This document shows, piece by piece, positions 1 to 5,396 of a stretch of DNA of 5,605 nt. The DNA comes from Rickettsiales bacterium (GTDB lineage: Bacteria; Pseudomonadota; Alphaproteobacteria; TMED109). Position 1 is the stretch's first letter; every line of letters begins with the position of its first letter. The notes under the pieces are model-generated. The model ran no database searches. It was not told where the DNA came from and saw only the letters and a program-made list of their open reading frames with translations. The position numbers and the translations under genes are program-made. The DNA is taken from contig PBGQ01000027.1 of the NCBI GenBank assembly GCA_002720125.1, positions 12,450-18,054 of the forward strand, written 5' to 3'.

Positions 1-99
1 ATGGGCGTTTCTCAAATATTCGGACCTGGTACCAATATAACAGATGCGTCTTACAACATACTCAACTTAATAAAATATGGACAAAAATCTAATTTATAG
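1..99 (+). CDS. Methylmalonyl-CoA mutase-type B12-binding domain, C-terminal end (partial)
   Basis: Only the last 32 codons of a gene entering from the left edge are visible. The residues read MGVSQIFGPGTNITDASYNI, followed by a short helix and the TAG stop. The IFGPGTNI block matches the end of the cobalamin-binding domain of the methylmalonyl-CoA mutase large subunit, where GxxxIFGPGT contributes to the last strand and loop of the flavodoxin-like fold and the helix after it ends the protein. The full enzyme would interconvert (R)-methylmalonyl-CoA and succinyl-CoA in the cytoplasm using adenosylcobalamin. The ATG at base 1 is most likely an internal Met codon. A related acyl-CoA mutase (ethylmalonyl-CoA or isobutyryl-CoA type), or a separate small B12-binding subunit, cannot be excluded because the catalytic part is outside the window. 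Confidence 0.8.
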   Translation: MGVSQIFGPGTNITDASYNILNLIKYGQKSNL

Positions 100-143
100 T
101 TGAATGATAACAGAATTTATATTAAACATTTGCGTATGTAACT

Positions 144-150
144 GAGAGGA
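144..150 (+). promoter_or_regulatory. Ribosome binding site of rpmB
   Basis: GAGAGGA lies 4 nt upstream of the rpmB ATG and is a strong purine-rich Shine-Dalgarno match. It fixes the L28 start. The 55-bp gap before rpmB (100-154) shows no convincing -35/-10 pair; TATATT at 118-123 is the best -10-like word but has no good partner. Confidence 0.7.
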
Positions 151-154
151 AAAA

Positions 155-460
155 ATGTCAAGAAAATGTGATTTATCGGGCAAAATAGTTTTGACAGGCA
201 ATAACGTTAGTCATTCTAACAACAAAACTAGGAGAAGATTTTTACCAAACCTTCAAGTCGCCAGTCTTTATAGCGAAAAACTTGATAAAAAGATCAAATT
301 TAGAGTTGCAGCATCAACCTTAAGGACAGTAGAAAAAAATGGAGGCATTGATAACTTTCTAACTAAGGCAAAAAAAGACGTTCTGTCTGCTAACGCAAGA
401 AAATATAAAAAAACTATAGAAAAAATAATATCTTCTGAAAAAACTAAAAAAGTTCAATAA
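155..460 (+). CDS. rpmB: 50S ribosomal protein L28
   Basis: This is a structural protein of the large ribosomal subunit. The 101 residues follow the L28 family pattern throughout. The N-terminus is RKCDLSGK, followed by GNNVSHSNNKTRRRFLPNLQ at about 16-35, then LRTVEKNGGIDNFL at about 56-69, and the C-terminus is a Lys-rich helix. Length is normal for alphaproteobacterial L28. Only one Cys (C5) is present, so this is a zinc-free type rather than a CxxC form. The ATG is supported by the GAGAGGA ribosome binding site 4 nt upstream. The upstream neighbour is a metabolic mutase 55 bp away, so rpmB is probably transcribed from its own promoter. Its last 17 bp overlap the 3' end of cobT on the other strand, and no terminator hairpin separates the two genes. 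Confidence 0.97.
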   Translation: MSRKCDLSGKIVLTGNNVSHSNNKTRRRFLPNLQVASLYSEKLDKKIKFRVAASTLRTVEKNGGIDNFLTKAKKDVLSANARKYKKTIEKIISSEKTKKVQ

Positions 461-2255
461 GTTGTTTTGACATGACTTCAGCCAAATCATCGACGTCTAG
501 AATGGTTACAGCTTTGTTATAGTATCTAGTGACGTCGTGCCCTATTCCTATTGCTAAAAGCTCAACATTAGATTTCTTTTCTATAAATTTTATTTTTTCC
601 TTTAGATGTAGGTCTAAATAACTTGTCGTATTAGCAGATAATGTACTATCATCTACAGGAGCACCATCTGAAATTACCATTAGAACTTTTCTCTTTTCAC
701 TACGTATATTAATCCTCTTAAAAGCCCAATCAAGAGCCTCTCCATCAATATTTTCTTTTAATAAGCCTTCTTTAAGCATTATGCCAAAATTTTTCTTGCT
801 TCTTCTTATTGGAGTATCTGCACTCTTATATATGATGTGTAATAGTTCGTTCAGTCTGCCTGGATTAGCTGATTTGTTTTCTTTTATCCAGAGATCTCTA
901 GCCCTACCACCTTTCCATGAGTTAGTTGTAAAACCTAACACCTCAACCTTAACGCCACACCTCTCTAAAGTTTTTGAAATAATATCCGTAGATATTGCAG
1001 CTATTGTAATCGGTCTTCCGCGCATCGACCCAGAATTATCAATTAGAAGAGATACTACTGTATCTTTAAAATCGATTTCTGCTTCTTTCTTGTATGATAG
1101 CGAACTTTCTGGCGAAATTATAATTCTAGATAATTTACCACTATCTAGAATTCCTTCTTCCAAATCAAATTCCCACCATCTTTTTTGTCTAGATAATAAT
1201 TTTCTTTGAAACTTATTTGCCAGAATGTTAATAGTATTATCTAATTTTTCAGTTTGTTTATCTAATTGCACTCTAAGTTTATTTATTTCATCTAAATTGC
1301 ATAAACGTTCAGCAGGCGCAATACTATCATATCTATTCGTATATATCTTGTAAGTAAAAGCATCACTATTTTCTATATCGGGATTTAATTTATTCGAAAT
1401 TTCTTTAGCATTATTATTATCATCTTCTTCTTTTATATTATTTTTATCCAGATCAATTTTCTCGTCACTTTCCTGTTCAATAGGAGTTTGCAATAAGTCC
1501 TCTTTTATTTCCTCAAAATCCTGATTTTCCTGATTTTTATCCTCTCCTGTATTTTTATCATCTTCATTATTATTTTTATCATTACTATCATCTTTTTCAT
1601 TATTACTATCTTCATTTTTATCATAAACTAAATTAATCAAGTCTAGGGAAAGCTTGCTAAAATCTTTTTGGCTATTTATTATGCTTTTAAAATTAATATT
1701 TTTATTTTCAATTACTTTCAAGACTTTTTCTAAAATGGGATCACAATTTTTTTTTAAATTATTATCAATTTTATGATTATTTATTTTTTTTTTTACTACT
1801 AATTTAAAAGTTATATCTTCAGATAACTTTTCTTTGGCCTTAACTGCTTCTCTGACAATAGTTTTTTCTAAAAAATCAATATTATTTTTTACTCCTAGCA
1901 TTTTTTCTGAACCTATTATTTCACATCTCAAACACTCTAATTCATTAAAAATACTTTCTCTCATCTTATTGCCTGGTAAGAATTTTTTATGAATATTTTG
2001 ACTGTGATATTTTTCAATTAGTGATGCTGTATCACCTTCACCTCTAATTATATCTTTATTTACAAATTTCTTATTATACTCAACAGAGGAAAGACTAATA
2101 TTATTTAGATTTTTTTTTTCCTTATTTCCAAATTTGATATTTATTTTTTTTTTATCAGATATAGCCTTTATTGTACTTTCAATAGATTTTTTAAAAGATT
2201 CAACTAAATTTTCTTTTCTTTTATTTGGAAGCATTTTCGTCAGTTGTTCTGTCAT
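444..2255 (-). CDS. cobT: CobT, VWA-domain subunit of a cobaltochelatase-type AAA+/VWA complex
   Basis: CobT and CobS form the ATP-driven motor that, with CobN, inserts cobalt into hydrogenobyrinate a,c-diamide in aerobic B12 synthesis; it acts in the cytoplasm. The protein has 603 residues, close to the family norm of about 600-630. A conserved N-terminal block at about 70-125 contains RGEGD and ends in ELECLRCEIIGSEKM then GVKNNI. A Lys/Asn-rich stretch follows, then a low-complexity acidic Asp/Asn/Glu linker at about 211-285, then a conserved LCNLDEINKLR segment and RWWEFDLEEGILD at about 359-371. The VWA domain fills the C-terminus: MIDAS motif LLIDNSGSM (D406, S408, S410), LLKENIDGEALDWA, and MVISDGAP (D530). 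I chose the ATG at 2255 because AGGA lies 7 nt upstream. TTG 2258 and ATG 2234 are alternatives. With ATG 2255 the gene overlaps cobS by 35 bp, implying translational coupling. CobN is absent from the window, so a role in B12 synthesis is not shown. Confidence 0.93.
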   Translation of the reverse strand: MTEQLTKMLPNKRKENLVESFKKSIESTIKAISDKKKINIKFGNKEKKNLNNISLSSVEYNKKFVNKDIIRGEGDTASLIEKYHSQNIHKKFLPGNKMRESIFNELECLRCEIIGSEKMLGVKNNIDFLEKTIVREAVKAKEKLSEDITFKLVVKKKINNHKIDNNLKKNCDPILEKVLKVIENKNINFKSIINSQKDFSKLSLDLINLVYDKNEDSNNEKDDSNDKNNNEDDKNTGEDKNQENQDFEEIKEDLLQTPIEQESDEKIDLDKNNIKEEDDNNNAKEISNKLNPDIENSDAFTYKIYTNRYDSIAPAERLCNLDEINKLRVQLDKQTEKLDNTINILANKFQRKLLSRQKRWWEFDLEEGILDSGKLSRIIISPESSLSYKKEAEIDFKDTVVSLLIDNSGSMRGRPITIAAISTDIISKTLERCGVKVEVLGFTTNSWKGGRARDLWIKENKSANPGRLNELLHIIYKSADTPIRRSKKNFGIMLKEGLLKENIDGEALDWAFKRINIRSEKRKVLMVISDGAPVDDSTLSANTTSYLDLHLKEKIKFIEKKSNVELLAIGIGHDVTRYYNKAVTILDVDDLAEVMSKQLIELF

Positions 2256-3246
2256 CAAGAAATCCTACCCATTCTTGAGGGAGATCTTTACCTAAGCATC
2301 TTTGGTAGTATTCTGCAATTATCGAGCGCTCGGCTTCATCACATTTATTTAGAAAAGTTACTTTAAATGCATAATCGAGGTCATCAAAAATAGTAGAATT
2401 CTCTGCCCAGGTTATGATAGTTCTCGGAGACATTAAAGTCGAAATATCTCCATTTTTAAATCCTATTCTGGTTAAATTAGCTAACTCTACCATTAATGGA
2501 ATGTAGTCTTTTTTAAAGTTAGAAGAAAAATTTTTTATTTTTTCCTTTATAATCTTAATCTCTTGTTCTTTTTCTAGGTAATTAAGAGTGGATACAATAT
2601 TCCATCTATCCATTTGACCTTGGTTAATTTGTTGTGTGCCGTGATACAAACCAGATGTGTCTCCTAGTCCAATGGTGTTAGTGGTACAAAATAATCTAAA
2701 AGAAGGGTGGGGAGTTATTACCCTATTTTGTTCAAGCAGGGTAAGTTTTCCCTCTACTTCAAGAATTCTTTGAATTACGAACATTACGTCTGGTCTACCT
2801 GCATCGTATTCATCAAATACTAACGCTGTTCCGTTAATAAGAGACCAAGGAATAATACCTTCTTTGAATTTTGTAATTTGGGCTCCTTTCTCAATGACAA
2901 TAGCATCTTTTCCAATTAAATCTATTCTACTAACATGGCTGTCCAGATTTACTCTAATACATCTCCAGTTTAATCTAGCTGCTACTTGTTCTATATGGGT
3001 AGATTTGCCAGTACCGTGGAAACCTTGAATCATTACTCGTCTATTATGTTTAAAGCCAGCTAAAATTGATAATGTAGTATCCTTATCAAATATATAAGAA
3101 TTATCTATAGAAGGAACATACTCATCCTTTTTAGAAAATCCAGGTACTTTCATATCAACATTCAAATCAAATAATTCTCTAACACTAAATTCTATGTCAG
3201 GTTTCTTTGACCTATCATTTATATCTTTGTTAATAATTTGTACCAT
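2221..3246 (-). CDS. cobS: CobS, AAA+ ATPase subunit of a cobaltochelatase-type complex
   Basis: This is a MoxR/chelatase-group AAA+ ATPase that assembles into rings with CobT and powers metal insertion by CobN in aerobic cobalamin synthesis. With the ATG at 3246 it has 341 residues, similar to characterised CobS (about 330). It contains the family N-terminal segment DMKVPGFSKKDEYVP (31-45), Walker A GFHGTGKST (75-83), Walker B ALVFDEYDAG (141-150, with D145 and E146), the sensor-1 stretch FCTTNTIGLGDTSGLYHGTQ (186-205), QMDRWN with a candidate arginine finger R214, and SPRTIITW (273-280) as the sensor-2 region. The start is set by AGAGGA 4 nt upstream. An in-frame TTG at 3276 would add ten residues but has no better ribosome site and reads back into the upstream gene. 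cobS follows the J-protein stop by 10 bp and overlaps cobT, so the three genes form one operon. Confidence 0.95.
   Translation of the reverse strand: MVQIINKDINDRSKKPDIEFSVRELFDLNVDMKVPGFSKKDEYVPSIDNSYIFDKDTTLSILAGFKHNRRVMIQGFHGTGKSTHIEQVAARLNWRCIRVNLDSHVSRIDLIGKDAIVIEKGAQITKFKEGIIPWSLINGTALVFDEYDAGRPDVMFVIQRILEVEGKLTLLEQNRVITPHPSFRLFCTTNTIGLGDTSGLYHGTQQINQGQMDRWNIVSTLNYLEKEQEIKIIKEKIKNFSSNFKKDYIPLMVELANLTRIGFKNGDISTLMSPRTIITWAENSTIFDDLDYAFKVTFLNKCDEAERSIIAEYYQRCLGKDLPQEWVGFLDDRTTDENASK
2263..2266 (-). promoter_or_regulatory. Probable ribosome binding site deciding the cobT start
   Basis: AGGA (minus strand), inside the 3' end of cobS, sits 7 nt before the ATG at 2255. The alternative ATG at 2234 has only the weak sequence ACTGACGAAA in front of it. 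This favours 2255 as the cobT start and a 35-bp overlap with cobS, but comparison with orthologues would be needed to settle it. Confidence 0.5.
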
Positions 3247-3250
3247 TTTA

Positions 3251-3256
3251 TCCTCT
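3251..3256 (-). promoter_or_regulatory. Ribosome binding site of cobS
   Basis: AGAGGA (minus strand) begins right after the TAA stop of the J-domain gene and lies 4 nt before ATG 3246. It supports the ATG over the upstream in-frame TTG at 3276. Its position suggests that ribosomes finishing the J-protein can reload on cobS. Confidence 0.75.
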
Positions 3257-3802
3257 TTAAGATTTAAAAAACTCAAGTAAAATTGAATAAGATTCGTTTA
3301 ATTTAATGATTTTTTCCTTATCTTTTAATTCATTAAGGTCAGGATGAAACTTTTTAACCATGGTTTTGTACTGTTTTTTTAAGTCATTTAAGTTTTTAGG
3401 CATGTCCATATTCAATGTTTCTAATGCCTGCCTAATTAAGCTAGTATTTTTACCTTCCTCTTTGGAAAACCCTTTTCCCTGGTCATCGTATCCAAAAAAA
3501 TCGTGACTAAATTTATACTGTTTTACTTTTTTTCTTGTTTCTCTGTGCCACCGAGCATCCTCGGACAGTTCATCATAAATTTCTTCACTTGACCTACCTT
3601 TAAAATAATCCCAACCTTTGTTGTATATTTTTACATGCTCTAGGCAAAACCACTTAAATTCTCTTAATTTATCTCTTGACGAAGGAGCTCTATATTTTCC
3701 TTTCTCCTCACATTTATGCCATTCACAATACTTTGTTAATCTAAGTATATCTGACTCGTCAATGTCTTTTAGCCCAAACTTAATATTTTTATTTTTTAAC
3801 AT
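3257..3802 (-). CDS. J-domain (DnaJ-like) protein with N-terminal Cys/His cluster
   Basis: This 181-residue protein carries a C-terminal J-domain at about 125-180. It has the helix II pattern LKKQYKTMVKKFHPDLNE and the diagnostic HPD at 153-155, so it should stimulate the ATPase of an Hsp70 such as DnaK. It lacks the Gly/Phe region, zinc-finger repeats and C-terminal domains of true DnaJ, so it is a specialised co-chaperone. The N-terminal half is a separate conserved module: C26, H29 and C31, then YRAPSSRDKLREFKWFC with C53 and H56, then IYNKGWDYFKG. The Cys/His spacing suggests a bound metal, probably zinc (inference). As I recall, similar proteins sit beside cobS in many alphaproteobacteria. 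It is the first gene of the operon with cobS (10 bp downstream) and is divergent from bolA. No Shine-Dalgarno sequence is visible before the ATG, which lies inside a 21-bp inverted repeat; the message could be leaderless or nearly so. Confidence 0.9.
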   Translation of the reverse strand: MLKNKNIKFGLKDIDESDILRLTKYCEWHKCEEKGKYRAPSSRDKLREFKWFCLEHVKIYNKGWDYFKGRSSEEIYDELSEDARWHRETRKKVKQYKFSHDFFGYDDQGKGFSKEEGKNTSLIRQALETLNMDMPKNLNDLKKQYKTMVKKFHPDLNELKDKEKIIKLNESYSILLEFFKS

Positions 3803-3818
3803 AATATTATATTATGTT
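3798..3818. repeat. Inverted repeat with 9-bp perfect arms over the J-protein start codon
   Basis: On the + strand the left arm AACATAATA (3798-3806) and the right arm TATTATGTT (3810-3818) are exact reverse complements separated by TTA. The repeat lies in the divergent control region of the J-protein operon and bolA and includes the J-protein ATG (3802-3800). It could be an operator or a small hairpin; T-runs flank both sides on the + strand. In DNA this AT-rich about one such repeat per window this size is expected by chance, so only its position is notable. Confidence 0.55.
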
Positions 3819-3852
3819 TTTTTGAATGTTTAGCAAGTTTTGAGGAATTTTA
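3803..3852. promoter_or_regulatory. Divergent promoter region between the J-protein operon and bolA
   Basis: This 50-bp gap separates two genes facing away from each other, so it, together with the gene starts, should hold at least one promoter for each direction. On the minus strand there is a perfect TATAAT at 3811-3806 with a TTGCTA at 3836-3831 (19-nt spacer). The implied transcript start falls at or just past the J-protein ATG, which would make that promoter leaderless or non-functional. An overlapping CATAAT (3816-3811) would place the start near the ATG, but its -35 partner is poor. On the + strand TATTAT words occur at 3805-3810 and 3810-3815 without a good -35. Exact sites are uncertain. 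Confidence 0.4.
3842..3846 (+). promoter_or_regulatory. Ribosome binding site setting the GTG start of bolA
   Basis: GAGGA lies 6 nt before the GTG at 3853. There is no in-frame ATG near the N-terminus; the first Met codons are inside the conserved fold, at about residue 52. This site therefore decides for GTG as the start. Confidence 0.75.
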
Positions 3853-4125
3853 GTGCAAAAATTTAGTGAAAGAAAAGAAAGAATAGAAGAAATTCTAAGA
3901 GAAACATTTAATCCAACTTTAATTAAAATTATAGACAATAGTCACTTGCATGCAGGACATAAAGGTTTTAATGAAAATTCAAAAGAGTCCCATTTATATA
4001 TAAAGATGAATTCTAGTTTTTTTAAGGAAATGAAAAGAACAGAAATGCATCAGCAGGTTTACAAAGCCTTAGAGGAGGAGTTTGCTAGAGGATTGCATGC
4101 TTTAGAGCTGGATTTGGGATTTTAA
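3853..4125 (+). CDS. bolA: BolA family protein
   Basis: BolA-like proteins pair with monothiol glutaredoxins and help handle [2Fe-2S] clusters and iron status in the cytoplasm; some also affect transcription and cell shape. The 90-residue length fits the family. Visible landmarks are the N-terminal helix RKERIEEILRETFNPT, the strand and loop IIDNSHLHAGHKGF (H31, H33, H36), the strand SHLYIKMNSSFF, and the family signature MHQQVYKALEEEFARGLHALEL at about 65-86. H82 in RGLHAL is the nearly invariant histidine used as a cluster ligand in BolA-glutaredoxin complexes. The HAGH loop is typical of the BolA1-like branch common in alphaproteobacteria. It starts at a GTG with a clear GAGGA site. It is divergent from the J-protein operon and converges on the CNNM/CorC gene with only 5 bp between stops. 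Which glutaredoxin is its partner cannot be seen here. Confidence 0.95.
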   Translation: MQKFSERKERIEEILRETFNPTLIKIIDNSHLHAGHKGFNENSKESHLYIKMNSSFFKEMKRTEMHQQVYKALEEEFARGLHALELDLGF

Positions 4126-4130
4126 AGATA

Positions 4131-5396
4131 TTACGATATTATTTTTGATTTACTGATCTGAACCTTTGTAACTCTTGTGTTTGTCCTAGAAATAACTGTG
4201 AGTAGATAATTCTTTATAAAAAAATGCTCACCTTTTTCTGGAATTCTCTTAGATACGTTTATTATAAGACCTGCAATAGTTGAGGCTTCTTCTTCAGGAA
4301 ATTTTAAGTTATGTAACCTATTCAAATCTCTTATTGTTACGTCCCCATTAACATGGATATTACCTTGATTATCAGACTTGTACATAACAGAGGGAAAATC
4401 GTGCTCATCTTCAATTTGACCCACAATTTCTTCAAGAATATCTTCAAGAGTAACTAGTCCTTGTAAAACACCATATTCATCGACTACAAATGCTATTTGC
4501 AATTGTTTTTCTCTAAAAGCATTCAGCTGTCCTGATAAGCTTGTGGTCTCAGGAACAAACCAGGGTTTTTGTAAAATTTTTCCCAGATTAATTTTTTTAG
4601 TTTTGACTAACATTCTTAGTAAATCTTTAACTAGAATTACGCCAACAATATTTTCTGGGTTTTTTTCCCAAACAGGTATTCTTGAAAAAGGTGTCTCATT
4701 TAATATTTCGAGTAATTTTTCCTCATTTTCTAAATTACTTATACTAAATATATCTTTTCTGTGAATCATTACCTCACTGATTTCTCTTTCATTTAAATCA
4801 AGAATGCTTTCTAGCATAAATTTGTTATCCTTTATCATTCCACCTTCTTTGTCAGCAAGTAAAATAGCACCCCTGATTCTATCTAAATCAGAACTTTTGG
4901 ATTTAATTTTTTTGTTTTTAACTAGATATTTTATTGCAATATTTACAAAATGGTTAACTGGGCTAAGAAACCATATAATAGATTTTAGATAAGGTGTGTA
5001 ATAAAGTAATAATTTATCTGGTTTTCTTATTGCATAGATTTTTGGAAGAACTTCAGCAAATATAAAAATAATTGATGTCATACTCACCGTGGAATAGAGA
5101 ATACCAATGGTTCCAAATATTTTTACTAAGATATTTGTTGCTAACGCTGACGATAATATATTAACTAAATTATTACCTAATAAAATAGCACTGATTGCTA
5201 TTTCTTTTTTCTTTACTATCTGTTGGGCATTGTATGATTTTCTATCTCCTTCGGTTACTTTTTTTTGTAATAAAGACTCAGAAATACTAGTAAGGGCTGT
5301 TTCAGAAGAAGAAAAAAAACCAGATAACAATACTAAAAAAAGTATAGTAATGAGTTGGAAATAAAAATAAAAATCATACATATTAGATGAAATCAT
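4131..5396 (-). CDS. CNNM/CorC-type (HlyC/CorC family) membrane protein with CBS domains
   Basis: This 421-residue inner-membrane protein is probably involved in divalent-cation (Mg2+/Co2+) transport or homeostasis. The family is often annotated as 'hemolysin' (TlyC/HlyC), but haemolysis is unlikely to be its role. An N-terminal DUF21/CNNM transmembrane domain spans about 10-160: first segment around 12-30 leading into SGFFSSSETAL (25-35), LLGNNLVNI (72-80), a hydrophobic segment at about 97-113 and AEVLPK (114-119). A CBS pair follows at about 205-330, with FSRIPVWE (237-244), IVGVILVKDLL (250-260), and IAFVVDEYGVLQGLVTLEDI (301-320) followed by LEEIVGQIEDEHD. The C-terminal CorC_HlyC domain at about 345-415 includes GDVTIRDLN and STIAGLI. 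ATG 5396 overlaps the aroB stop by 14 bp. ATG 5381 (416 residues), just after that stop, is equally possible; neither has a Shine-Dalgarno site. Translation is probably coupled to aroB. Confidence 0.93.
   Translation of the reverse strand: MISSNMYDFYFYFQLITILFLVLLSGFFSSSETALTSISESLLQKKVTEGDRKSYNAQQIVKKKEIAISAILLGNNLVNILSSALATNILVKIFGTIGILYSTVSMTSIIFIFAEVLPKIYAIRKPDKLLLYYTPYLKSIIWFLSPVNHFVNIAIKYLVKNKKIKSKSSDLDRIRGAILLADKEGGMIKDNKFMLESILDLNEREISEVMIHRKDIFSISNLENEEKLLEILNETPFSRIPVWEKNPENIVGVILVKDLLRMLVKTKKINLGKILQKPWFVPETTSLSGQLNAFREKQLQIAFVVDEYGVLQGLVTLEDILEEIVGQIEDEHDFPSVMYKSDNQGNIHVNGDVTIRDLNRLHNLKFPEEEASTIAGLIINVSKRIPEKGEHFFIKNYLLTVISRTNTRVTKVQISKSKIIS

Noticed and set aside
91..121. Repeated AATTTATA word (91-98 and 114-121) as an operator or attachment site
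   Set aside because: An 8-bp AT-only direct repeat is expected often in sequence of this composition, and no integrase or mobile gene is present.
781..1209. 142-codon open frame on the + strand with a hydrophobic start, resembling a secreted or membrane protein
   Set aside because: It is antisense to the conserved VWA domain of CobT; its hydrophobicity comes from reading the complement of Lys/Glu/Asp-rich codons, and it shows no family motifs.
3247..3276. In-frame TTG start that would make CobS ten residues longer
   Set aside because: AGAGGA sits 4 nt before ATG 3246, and the extra residues overlap the end of the J-domain gene and do not resemble the usual CobS N-terminus.
3618..3833. 71-codon + strand open frame across the J-protein 5' region
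   Set aside because: It is antisense to the conserved J-protein N-terminus and ends in low-complexity Phe/Leu/Tyr.
4123..4150. Possible terminator between the convergent bolA and CNNM/CorC genes
   Set aside because: There is only a short GATATTA direct repeat and a weak T-run; no stem with meaningful G+C pairing can be drawn.
4543..5364. Three short + strand open frames (4543-4764, 4804-4992, 5107-5364)
   Set aside because: All lie opposite the well-supported CNNM/CorC gene and have no recognisable motifs or ribosome sites worth noting.
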